Positions 8,437 through 16,307 of a stretch of 36,978 nucleotides of DNA are shown here, piece after piece. The stretch comes from an uncultured Spirochaetia bacterium. GTDB taxonomy: Bacteria > Spirochaetota > Spirochaetia > JABEVK01. The first letter of the stretch is position 1, and each line of letters begins with the position of its first letter. The stretch lies in assembly GCA_937960645.1 (NCBI GenBank), contig CALGPJ010000022.1:1-36978 (forward strand), read 5' to 3'. A program made the translations under genes and the position numbers. The notes under the pieces were generated by a model. The model had not been told where the DNA came from. It did no database searches and saw nothing but the letters and a program-made list of their open reading frames with translations.

Positions 8437-9381
8437 TTAGACTACCCAACCCAACAAAAGAATCACGATTTGGGCCACCCCCAATAAGAAAAGATTGTAA
8501 ACCGAAAATCGAAAGGTCGTGGCCTTGTCCGGCCTTTGAAAAAACTTCCAACTCAGAGCCGCCACGAAGGGCAACGCCAAAAACAACCAGGCCGCCTGGG
8601 GTTTGAAAAAGCCCCCGATTAGCCCTAACGCCTGCCCGGCGAAGGCCAAAGGGACATTCCCCAGGTACATCCACCGAGCAAGCTCCTTCCCAGTGAGAAC
8701 GGGAAGGGTTCGACGCCCGTTTTGCCGATCCTCCTCGAGATCGCAGATGTTGTTGGCCAGCATCACGTTGGCAATGCTCACGGCAAGCGGCCAGGATGCC
8801 AGAAGCAGGGGCAGGAGGTCTACCCAGCGAAGGTGAAGGGCTAGCCACTCTGAATCGGCCCGCAACACGAAAAAGTGGCCCGGGGTAATCTGAACCAGGG
8901 AAGCCAAAATCGGGATCACCAGCCCCATCACGAAACCCGAAACGAGCTCTCCGAAAGGCGTATGCGAGATCGGCAGGGGGCCCCAGCTGTAGGCCATTCC
9001 GGCAACGAAACAGCCCACCCCCAACACCAAAATCCAATAATCGGTGCGACTTACCAGGTAAAAACCCGTCAGAGCCGCAACCGTTACGAGAATCCCGAAA
9101 ACCCAGGCCACCTCGCGCTCGTTCAGGTTGTAAGCGGCCAGGGCATTGTGACGGGAAAAATTGTACCCTTCACGAACCCGGGCCCGTCGATAATCCATCC
9201 AGTTGTTGAGCAGGGTTGTCGCCATGTCGATGGCCAGGAGGGAAACGAGCATGACCCAAAAGTTCAGGGCATCCCCTCGCCCGGCCAACCTCGAACCGTA
9301 AAAAGTTCCCAAAAGAAAGGGTAGGACACTGGCCGCCTTGGTCGGAAGTTCGACAAGATTCAAAAAGGCACGCAATGTCAT
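8437..9381 (-). CDS. menA: MenA-like 1,4-dihydroxy-2-naphthoate prenyltransferase (UbiA family)
   Basis: Integral-membrane prenyltransferase of 314 residues with about eight or nine hydrophobic helices, expected to join a polyprenyl chain to dihydroxynaphthoate in menaquinone synthesis. The first polar motif is NNWMDYRRA (residues 59-67) and the second ANNICDLEEDRQNGRRTL (209-226), both typical of MenA members of the UbiA family; ELPTKAASVLPFLLG near the N-terminus also fits. It sits between a lipoprotein gene and ndh, with the polyprenyl synthase as the third gene, which supports a quinone role. No ribosome binding site is visible before ATG 9381. Other UbiA substrates cannot be excluded, since no other men gene is in the window. 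Confidence 0.88.
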   Translation of the reverse strand: MTLRAFLNLVELPTKAASVLPFLLGTFYGSRLAGRGDALNFWVMLVSLLAIDMATTLLNNWMDYRRARVREGYNFSRHNALAAYNLNEREVAWVFGILVTVAALTGFYLVSRTDYWILVLGVGCFVAGMAYSWGPLPISHTPFGELVSGFVMGLVIPILASLVQITPGHFFVLRADSEWLALHLRWVDLLPLLLASWPLAVSIANVMLANNICDLEEDRQNGRRTLPVLTGKELARWMYLGNVPLAFAGQALGLIGGFFKPQAAWLFLALPFVAALSWKFFQRPDKATTFRFSVYNLFLLGVAQIVILLLGWVV

Positions 9382-9436
9382 GTCGGCACTCGAGGCAATT
9401 TTTGTTGGGGCTCCATCGGCAGAGTTTCCATGCTGT

Positions 9437-10399
9437 TCAAAAATCCTTCATGACCCGTTGCACCAGTCTCACGGCTTCCGATCCACTCACCCGAGTATCC
9501 GGTTGAAAGTTTCGGCCGTCGGGCAGGGGAAGGATGTCGCGCTCCACGCAGAACAGCACTGCATCGAAATAGGGGGCCTCGAGGCTGACGTCGGGAATGG
9601 GGCTCGCGGGGTTGGGCCGCGATCGGATGCGGCGGCTTTGTCGGTTACGCAGATCGGGGTTGTTCCGCTTTTCCGCGACATAGTGGAGAACCCACTCGGC
9701 CAAACGGGCCCGGGTCAGGGGCTCCTGGGTTTCGAAGCGCAGGGCGGTGGCGTTGGGCGTCTCTTCCCGAACGGCCAGGTAAAACTGGTTCAGGGTCGGC
9801 AAGGCGATCGTGGCAAGGCGGTTCAAGTCCGAGCCGGTCACGTTCGTATGCCGCAGGTTCCAGCTGGTGTCTCGGGTAAGGCGCCCCTTTTGCCTCCAAA
9901 TTTCCGGCAAACCTGCCAGAGCCTGGTCATAGGCCGCCACCGCCTCGGCATGGCGGTTCGCTTTTGCCAGGAGCAGACCGAGCTCCCATTGAAGACGGGG
10001 ATGGCTGTTGGCCGGTGGCGGGGCACCTTGCAAGATGGAAAGCGCGTTGGCAGCATCGAGCCAGGAAGAGACGATGAGGGTCTGCGGATGCTGATTGCCC
10101 ACGGCCAGCAGGAAACGGTGCTGTTCGGCCAGCTGCTGCCGATCTTGCTGGAGTTTGGCTAAATCGGCAAGGAGGAAATGCGTCCTCAGTCTTTGGTCAC
10201 GGTTCAAAAGGGCAGAAGAGGCAATTGACCTCGCCTGGGCCTGAAGCGTCTGCAACCGGCTGGGGTCCGGCTCCCATCGTTCCTGATCCAGGCGTGCTTC
10301 CAGGCCGAGCAGCTGATCGTCGATGCGATCGCTCGACACCTCGGTAGGGGCCGAAACGCAGGCTGCCAAAAGGGTCAGGAGTGCCAAAGCTTTTTTCAT
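9437..10399 (-). CDS. Lipoprotein with helical repeat region and C-terminal SLH domain
   Basis: A 320-residue envelope protein. The N-terminus MKKALALLTLLAAC is a lipoprotein signal with the lipidated Cys at residue 14. Residues about 30-170 are helix-rich with TPR-like features (LGLLLAKANRHAEAVAAYDQ). The C-terminal end, about 260-318, reads as an S-layer homology domain: IPDVS, then EAPYFDAVLFCVERDILPL, a Gly-Asn-Phe-x-Pro-Asp turn, and VSGSEAVRLVQRVMK. GGAGG lies just before ATG 10399 and overlaps the stop of the preceding gene, so the two are probably translated together. SLH domains bind cell-wall polymers, suggesting a tether between membrane and wall. No specific function is known to me. 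Confidence 0.72.
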   Translation of the reverse strand: MKKALALLTLLAACVSAPTEVSSDRIDDQLLGLEARLDQERWEPDPSRLQTLQAQARSIASSALLNRDQRLRTHFLLADLAKLQQDRQQLAEQHRFLLAVGNQHPQTLIVSSWLDAANALSILQGAPPPANSHPRLQWELGLLLAKANRHAEAVAAYDQALAGLPEIWRQKGRLTRDTSWNLRHTNVTGSDLNRLATIALPTLNQFYLAVREETPNATALRFETQEPLTRARLAEWVLHYVAEKRNNPDLRNRQSRRIRSRPNPASPIPDVSLEAPYFDAVLFCVERDILPLPDGRNFQPDTRVSGSEAVRLVQRVMKDF

Positions 10400-10408
10400 C
10401 TCATCCTC

Positions 10409-13036
10409 CTACGGACGCGGGAAGGCCCACGCGTAGATTTGCTGATCCAAACCGACCGTAATTAAATCGAGCCGTCTGTCGCCGTTCAAATCGAAGTAGG
10501 CGGGTTCCGAGTAACCCTGAAGTCCCTGGGGCGCGAGGTGGCGAAGGTTCTGGTCAAGTACCCAGATTCGATTCCCAAAACCGTACACGACAATTTCATT
10601 TAGGCCGTCCCCGTCCAAGTCTCCCTGTGCCAGTTTGGCTTCCCCGGAGACCTCAAGGCGCGACTCGCGGATCAGTCCTCCCTCGGCAGATACCAGGGTC
10701 AGAATGCCTTCCCTGGATAAAATGGCCAGAACTTCGTCGTTACCCCGTCCCTTAAGCACCAGAGGCGGTGCCTGGTAGGCCCCACTGAACCAGGCAATCT
10801 GACCGCGGCTCTCGGCCCCCGGTCCCCACGCAAAAATGCGGCCTTCGGTGGTTAAAAAATAGAGATGGTTTTGCCCCTGATAACGCACCCACACCGGGCT
10901 GGCCACTCCCAGCCCCTCGGTGGCGAGGGGGCTGCCCGGCATTTCTTTTCCCTGACTGTCGAAGAGGTAAATGTCGCCATCGAACCGTCTGGGATAGATC
11001 GCTACCCGGCCATCACGTACGGCAGGGGGATAACTGACTGGGTCTTCGAATTGCACCGCCCACGACGCTACATTGCCTCTTGAGGAAAGCAAGACGGCTC
11101 GATGGGACCTTTCAGTCACGATCAACACGTCGTTACCCAGCATGACGGGTTCCGTCTGCGGCCCCTCCTCGAGGGCGACAGGGAAACCGTCGATAGCGCC
11201 GCCATCCAGGGTCCAGGCCGAAACCTGGGCGTTTCTCTGAAACCCGTAAAGGCGGCTGGTCGTGCGGTTGGTGGTCAAGGGCAAAAAGTATTTCGCCTGG
11301 GGCAAGGGGAGGGTGCGGACACTTTCCTCCAGGATCCCGTCGAGAACGATGCGATTTTCGTCTGCCACGTAGGCAAAAAAGCGCCGTGCGCCATCCGGGC
11401 TTAGCACGTGGAGCCGGGACGAAAGTTGTCCCTGGAGGGGGCGCGGGAAACCGGGAAGCAGGACCGTGGCATTGTCTCGATCGCGGTGGGACCGGATGGT
11501 GATATCCAGGTTTCGGTCCTGGAGGGTAATGCTCGCGATGCCCTTTTGGTAAAGCCGCAACACCCGGGAAAGCAAACTCTGATCGCGCATGAAGAACGGG
11601 ATGCCATGTCGTATATTGTAATAGAGCAGGAGCCTGGATTTGCGGTCCGTTTCCTGGACAAGGTCTGCTAACCCGGGGTTTTTTTCGAGGGTATTCCCTT
11701 CCAGAATGGCGTTGATACTCCGGACAATGTTGCCCGAATCCTGAGACAAATAAAAATAGCCCTCGTGCACAGTGTAGTAAGGGAGCTCGAGCTCCACCTT
11801 GAAGAGCCGCAGCAGAATTTCGAAGACGGGTGGCAACCGGAGCTGGTTGAGCGGGATCTGATCCACCAAAAACCGGGAGGACTGACTCAGAAAAAGACTT
11901 CCCTCGAGCGCGCTCATGGCCCTTTCAAAATCGGTCTGATTTTTGACTTTTACGAGAATCACGGGGTCATCCGACCCAGGGAGGAGAAAAAGTCCCAATT
12001 CTCCCGTGGTCCATTTGAAAAGAAGGTCCTCCAGCGAAATTCCCAAAAGAAGATTTGTTGCCTCCCGGGCCCTCTGGAAATCCTGTGCGAGAGAGGGCTC
12101 CTGAACCAAAAGCAAATCGACCAATTCCTGCAGACCGGCCACATTCACCAGGGACCAGGTGGTCGCCGTCCCCGGAACGCGGCTGAATTGACCGGAGTTC
12201 TCGATTGGATATTCGATGACCGCCCGAGCCTGTGGGACCGTACCTTGAAGAGCGGTGGCTAGATGGACCTTCAGGTTTTGGTTCGTCAGGTCAAAGGTCA
12301 GGAGGGATTCCTCGGGAAGGTCGAAGTTTTTGAGGATTCTCGAAACATCCGGATTTTGCTGGGTAACGAGCTGAATCAAGGCTGGAGTATCCGCCAACAA
12401 CCGGAGGCCGGACGAGCTTTGCCGAAACATTGTCGACGCTCGGGATCGAGCTGTGCTCGAGGAAGGAGTTTGATTCCCCGCCTTGAGCACATCCATCAGA
12501 AGCTTTTCCGAATCCGAGATCAGGACGATGTTGGTGCGCAGGGCCAGAAAGAAGTGGGAATCACCTGCCGAGTAACGGAAATAGAGCGCGCCACCCGATT
12601 GAACGGCACTCAGGTTTTCGATGGGCACGAAGCCCCCCAACCAATTGATCGGCTGAATGAGCAGGCTTCGCCACCCCAGGTCGAAACCCAAGAGAAAGCC
12701 TTGCCGAGTCAGGGCAAAGTCGAAGGGAACCTCGGCAATGTGCCGAAGGAGGGGATTGGTAGCGAGTTCCGCACTCCGGAGATCCCGTACAAGGGCACGA
12801 AGCTCACCGAGATTTTGATAGGCAAACACAATGTCCGCTGCCTCGAGATTGAGCCATTCGGTAGCCAGCTTGCCCAAACTGGGAATGCGCAATTTTAGGA
12901 GTGTTTTTTCGGGAACATACCGTTCGGCATTCTGCAGCTGAACGGCCCAGCTAATCACATATACTGCGAGGGTGGTCAGGACGACGAGGCCGATGACAAA
13001 AATTCCTCTGATGAAATATTTTACAACTTTTCTCAC
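10409..13036 (-). CDS. Large membrane-anchored protein with C-terminal propeller-like VCBS/FG-GAP repeats
   Basis: About 875 residues with one N-terminal membrane helix (GIFVIGLVVLTTLAVYVISW); the rest should lie outside the cytoplasm. Residues ~35-550 resemble the poorly known DUF3352-type extracellular region; this is a weak recollection. The C-terminal ~300 residues are beta-rich repeats with two Asp-rich calcium-type motifs, GDLDGDGLNEIVVYG and DLNGDRRLDLITVG, as in VCBS/FG-GAP propellers. The start is GTG 13036: it overlaps the ABC ATPase stop as GTGA, and an AGGAAGGA site sits just upstream. An ATG at 13081 would force a longer overlap. The SLH lipoprotein gene follows nine bases after its stop. 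Function unknown; a role in envelope assembly is a guess. Confidence 0.75.
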   Translation of the reverse strand: MRKVVKYFIRGIFVIGLVVLTTLAVYVISWAVQLQNAERYVPEKTLLKLRIPSLGKLATEWLNLEAADIVFAYQNLGELRALVRDLRSAELATNPLLRHIAEVPFDFALTRQGFLLGFDLGWRSLLIQPINWLGGFVPIENLSAVQSGGALYFRYSAGDSHFFLALRTNIVLISDSEKLLMDVLKAGNQTPSSSTARSRASTMFRQSSSGLRLLADTPALIQLVTQQNPDVSRILKNFDLPEESLLTFDLTNQNLKVHLATALQGTVPQARAVIEYPIENSGQFSRVPGTATTWSLVNVAGLQELVDLLLVQEPSLAQDFQRAREATNLLLGISLEDLLFKWTTGELGLFLLPGSDDPVILVKVKNQTDFERAMSALEGSLFLSQSSRFLVDQIPLNQLRLPPVFEILLRLFKVELELPYYTVHEGYFYLSQDSGNIVRSINAILEGNTLEKNPGLADLVQETDRKSRLLLYYNIRHGIPFFMRDQSLLSRVLRLYQKGIASITLQDRNLDITIRSHRDRDNATVLLPGFPRPLQGQLSSRLHVLSPDGARRFFAYVADENRIVLDGILEESVRTLPLPQAKYFLPLTTNRTTSRLYGFQRNAQVSAWTLDGGAIDGFPVALEEGPQTEPVMLGNDVLIVTERSHRAVLLSSRGNVASWAVQFEDPVSYPPAVRDGRVAIYPRRFDGDIYLFDSQGKEMPGSPLATEGLGVASPVWVRYQGQNHLYFLTTEGRIFAWGPGAESRGQIAWFSGAYQAPPLVLKGRGNDEVLAILSREGILTLVSAEGGLIRESRLEVSGEAKLAQGDLDGDGLNEIVVYGFGNRIWVLDQNLRHLAPQGLQGYSEPAYFDLNGDRRLDLITVGLDQQIYAWAFPRP

Positions 13037-14406
13037 TGCGTCCTTCCTGTTGTGTTCACTATAACATGATTTCCCACCCATTCAAGGAAAAACCGTACCC
13101 AGGCGGGAACATGGCGGGGATCATGGGTGACGAGCAACACCGCGGTCCCGAGGTTCAAATATCTTTCGGCATAACGCAAAAGAACCTCCCATGCACCCAG
13201 GGACAGGTGCTGGTCGGGCTCGTCCAGGATCAGAAGGTCGGGCTGGACGAGGCAGGCGCGGGCAGCAAGACCCGCCACACGCTGTGCCGGACTTAAAAGA
13301 TGGAAGGGCCTATCCCAGAGATCTGCCAAACCGAATTCCTGAGCCAGCCGGGACGCCTCTTCCCTCGCCGGCGGGCGGTGTGTGTCCAGCCCCATGGTAT
13401 TGGTCCAACCCGATAGGATGACCTCGGCGGTCAGGCCCCAAAACCTTTCGTCAAAGGATTCCAGCTGCCGCATCGAAACTACCCGGGTCCTTCGGCGAAT
13501 CTCCTCCAGATCAAGATCCTGCCCCCTTCGCTTCCCGAATAGTCGCAGGTCGTTGGTGAAGGCCTGAGCATCTTCGCCAAGGAGTACCGAGATCAAGGTC
13601 GATTTCCCGCAACCGTTGGGCCCCCTGAGTTGCCAGGCCTCACCGGGGCGCACCGTCCACTCGAGGCCTTGAACCAGAACACGGTGACCTTGTCGGAGGT
13701 TGCCGTTCCTCCACTCGATGAGGGGAGCTCCCGATCGTTTGATCTGCCCGTCCTTCTGAACCTCTAACGAATCGCTTCGCCTGCCGGCCAGCCAAAACAC
13801 CCCCGTCACCGGTAAATCGATGGTTTGCATGGGGCGCAGGGTCAAGACTACCGTCCGTTTTGTCGTTTTCCAATCTGCCAGAATTTCCTGGAAAAGGACT
13901 CGGGATTCCCGATCCAAACCATCGAGAGGGCAGTCCAGGACCAAAACGTCCTCGGCTAGAGAAAAGGCTAAGGCCAGCCAGATCTTTCGTGTCTCCCCTG
14001 TGGATAAAAAGCGCAAACCGGTATCCTCGAGAGAGGCGAGCTGGAAGCTTTCCCAAAATCCCACCTTGCCGCCCTGGTTGACGTACCATTCCCAGGCTGT
14101 CGTTCCGGGATCCTCGGGATCTAAATCGTCACCGGTAAACCGCCGTCGTTCGCCGATACGTAATTGGACCTGCTCTTCCCAGGACGCACAGAGCAACCTA
14201 CCGATATTGCATTTGGCTGAGCCGTCGAGGACGCTGAGCCTTCCTGCGAAAAAGGCAACAAGACTGGATTTACCGGAGGCAGGACCACCCGTCACGATCC
14301 AAAATTCACCGGTATAAACGGACCAGGTCAGCTGCGTCAGCCGCGGACCGCGCGCATCTCCGAGGACGGCCGCCTGGAAAGACACCACGAGGTCACCGAG
14401 TTCCAT
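13033..14406 (-). CDS. ABC ATPase with two nucleotide-binding domains, first one degenerate (ModF-like layout)
   Basis: A 457-residue soluble protein with two ABC ATPase domains in one chain. Domain 1 has Walker A GGPASGKSS (40-48) and signature LSTGE (134-138), but Walker B reads VLVLDCP (154-160), with Cys in place of the catalytic Glu, and the switch His is Arg (VLTLR). Domain 2 has Walker A GPNGCGKST (262-270), a modified signature LSPAQ (371-375), an intact LLILDEP (391-397) and switch His in VTHDP. One site is therefore probably catalytic. The layout resembles E. coli ModF, whose role is poorly known. ATG 14406 is chosen because it starts just after the flippase-like gene's stop; longer frames would overlap that gene. 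Its partner may be one of the neighbouring membrane proteins. Confidence 0.85.
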   Translation of the reverse strand: MELGDLVVSFQAAVLGDARGPRLTQLTWSVYTGEFWIVTGGPASGKSSLVAFFAGRLSVLDGSAKCNIGRLLCASWEEQVQLRIGERRRFTGDDLDPEDPGTTAWEWYVNQGGKVGFWESFQLASLEDTGLRFLSTGETRKIWLALAFSLAEDVLVLDCPLDGLDRESRVLFQEILADWKTTKRTVVLTLRPMQTIDLPVTGVFWLAGRRSDSLEVQKDGQIKRSGAPLIEWRNGNLRQGHRVLVQGLEWTVRPGEAWQLRGPNGCGKSTLISVLLGEDAQAFTNDLRLFGKRRGQDLDLEEIRRRTRVVSMRQLESFDERFWGLTAEVILSGWTNTMGLDTHRPPAREEASRLAQEFGLADLWDRPFHLLSPAQRVAGLAARACLVQPDLLILDEPDQHLSLGAWEVLLRYAERYLNLGTAVLLVTHDPRHVPAWVRFFLEWVGNHVIVNTTGRTQ

Positions 14407-14411
14407 CGTGT

Positions 14412-15422
14412 TCAGGTCCTGCCCAACAAAAATCCACGCGTGTCCCGGGAAGAGAGGAGCATCAGCAGGCCAAGGGGCAAATGCAAATAGTAGGCACCAA
14501 TCCGCCACAGCAAAACGGCGCTCCACACACCGGAATAATCGCGCGAAAGGGTGCCGAAGGCCAGACTATAGACCCCTTCGATCCCCCCGGAAGCACCCGG
14601 GGTGGGAATGTAAAAAACCAGAAGATTGAGTATCACGTAGGCCAGGAACACGGTCGGAAAGTCAAGGCGTTGTCCCAGGAGGCAAAGCGTCAGCCAGAGA
14701 CTCAGAGCCTGCAGGGTGGTGTTGACAATACCGAGTGCCGTATCGGCCAGCATGAGAGCGATGTGGTGATTCCATGAGGTCGTGATGCTTTTCTGAACGT
14801 TGTTCAAATACTCCACCGCCTTGTTTCCCCAGGCCTCCAGACGCGGAAAGCGCCGGAAAAAATGAAAAACTCCCGAAAAAATGGTGGGCCGAATCAACCC
14901 AACGCTCACCAACACAGCCAGTCCCAAACTCAGGCTCAAGCCCCCGACCAGAACCCCTAGCCCCGATCCTGCCTGCATCCTCTCCAGCAGGCCGAAGGTA
15001 AAACCGAAGCTTCCGACAATCACAAGAACACTGAATACCAGGTGCTCAACATAACGGTTGATGTAGATGTTGCTGGCCAGGCTGGGCTGAACATTGTGGG
15101 ACTTGAGGTGAAGGATTTGAAAGGGCTGGCCGCCGGCCGCCATCGGAGTGATGGAGGAATAAAAATACCCCATCACGCTATTGCGAAACATCACGCCAAA
15201 GGGCAGTCTGATCTTGAAAGTACGAAGAATGAGAACCAGCCGCAACGTTTCGATCAGGTACATGCCCGCAAAATAGGCCGCAAAGCCAATTCCGGCGATA
15301 AGGACCGAGGGGCGGCCGATCTCGCGGACGATGTCCCCGTTTCCCCAAAAAAGTCCCAGGATTGTGTTGACGGTCAGGCCGATGACGATGACGAGCAGCA
15401 ACTGAAAAATAAGTTTTTTCAT
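14412..15422 (-). CDS. Lysylphosphatidylglycerol synthase/flippase-like membrane protein (UPF0104, MprF TM domain family)
   Basis: A 336-residue integral membrane protein with about eight hydrophobic helices. Family marks are SSITPMAAGGQPFQI (about residues 90-104) and PTPGASGGIEGVY in the C-terminal half, both typical of the membrane domain of MprF and of stand-alone members. MprF translocates aminoacylated phospholipids; stand-alone members are mostly unassigned and may flip lipids or lipid-linked sugars. No synthase domain is attached here. Its ATG overlaps the thyX stop as ATGA, so translation is probably coupled. The ABC ATPase gene begins five bases after its stop, which could mean a joint lipid-handling job, but nothing in the sequence proves that. 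Confidence 0.88.
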   Translation of the reverse strand: MKKLIFQLLLVIVIGLTVNTILGLFWGNGDIVREIGRPSVLIAGIGFAAYFAGMYLIETLRLVLILRTFKIRLPFGVMFRNSVMGYFYSSITPMAAGGQPFQILHLKSHNVQPSLASNIYINRYVEHLVFSVLVIVGSFGFTFGLLERMQAGSGLGVLVGGLSLSLGLAVLVSVGLIRPTIFSGVFHFFRRFPRLEAWGNKAVEYLNNVQKSITTSWNHHIALMLADTALGIVNTTLQALSLWLTLCLLGQRLDFPTVFLAYVILNLLVFYIPTPGASGGIEGVYSLAFGTLSRDYSGVWSAVLLWRIGAYYLHLPLGLLMLLSSRDTRGFLLGRT

Positions 15423-16255
15423 AAACTTTCGGACAATTTTTCCCGAAGACGCTCTCTTGCCTTTTCATCGGAAAGTTCGATTTGATCGAACATCGCCCGC
15501 AAATGCGGTTGGATGGCCTTCCATTCCGAACGGCTGAGGCGAACGCCACCCTGCCAGTGCTCCTCGAAGGACTCACAGCTCATCGGAGCTACCCGGCGCG
15601 TCAGATCGAGGATGACACGGGCGTACTCCCGAATCTCCCATTGGGCATGGGGATGGAGCCGCAGTTTGATGAACCGCAAAAGGTTATGCAGGTCCATGGT
15701 CCAGTACCACTCGGTGTATAAGTTGAGGGGCAGCACCATGCGGCAGAGTTCCCGCGCCAGCCCGGAATCGATCAGTTTTTGATACGATTCGTAACTTTTT
15801 TGTTGGACCTCGCGCAGCTCGTTCAAAAACGCTTGTGCCAGGTCCGCACCCGCCGGCTCTCCCCTGCCCTGTTTGTTTCTTTTGTTCTGAAGACAGACTT
15901 GTTCGGGCTGGGGCTCGTAAAACTCTTCTTTCAGAATTGAATACCGACCGCTGATCTCGTTGACCTTGGCAGTTCGATGGCGAATCCACTGCCGGGCAAC
16001 AAAAAGGGGCATCTTGCAATGAAAGGTCAACGAGACCATTTCAAAGGGACTGGTGTGCTCGTTGCGCAGAAGATAATCGATGAGTCCCTTATCTTCCCGG
16101 ATCGTCTTGGTACCCTCGCCGTAACTGACCCTGGCTGCCTGGACGATTCGGGAATCTCCGCCCAGGTAATCGACGAGCCGGACAAAACCCTTGTCCAATA
16201 CGGGGAATGTTCGATCCAAGACTTCTTCAGCTTCCGGTACGATGGTTCTCGCCAT
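15419..16255 (-). CDS. thyX: Flavin-dependent thymidylate synthase ThyX
   Basis: Converts dUMP to dTMP with methylenetetrahydrofolate and FAD. The 278-residue protein carries the ThyX signature RHR-x7-S (residues 92-102, RHRTAKVNEIS, continuing GRY), the HTSPFEMV segment (about 67-74) and the C-terminal region LPLNLYTEWYWTMDLHNLL that contacts flavin and nucleotide. ATG 16255 has an excellent AGGAGG site (complement of 16261-16266). It is the first gene of the long minus-strand operon and overlaps the next gene by ATGA. ThyX, unlike ThyA, does not need a separate dihydrofolate reductase to recycle folate. No thyA is in the window. Length and motifs are standard. Confidence 0.97.
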   Translation of the reverse strand: MARTIVPEAEEVLDRTFPVLDKGFVRLVDYLGGDSRIVQAARVSYGEGTKTIREDKGLIDYLLRNEHTSPFEMVSLTFHCKMPLFVARQWIRHRTAKVNEISGRYSILKEEFYEPQPEQVCLQNKRNKQGRGEPAGADLAQAFLNELREVQQKSYESYQKLIDSGLARELCRMVLPLNLYTEWYWTMDLHNLLRFIKLRLHPHAQWEIREYARVILDLTRRVAPMSCESFEEHWQGGVRLSRSEWKAIQPHLRAMFDQIELSDEKARERLREKLSESL

Positions 16256-16272
16256 CGGTTCCTCCTAAAAAG

Positions 16273-16301
16273 GTGACGTCATCGCCTGGGTATGTTATAA
16301 T
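16273..16301 (+). promoter_or_regulatory. Promoter of the PAS kinase pair, apparently leaderless
   Basis: A perfect -10 TATAAT (16296-16301) is preceded after exactly 17 bases by GTGACG (16273-16278), four of six matches to TTGACA. Transcription should begin about seven bases after the -10, which is the GTG start codon at 16308 itself. No Shine-Dalgarno sequence lies before that codon, so the mRNA is predicted to be leaderless or nearly so. Confidence 0.6.
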
Positions 16302-16307
16302 CGCACA

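Noticed and set aside
7087-8487. Plus-strand open frame of 466 codons opposite the NADH dehydrogenase gene
   Set aside because: The opposite strand encodes FAD- and NAD-binding motifs with a ribosome binding site; this frame has no recognisable motif and no start signal.
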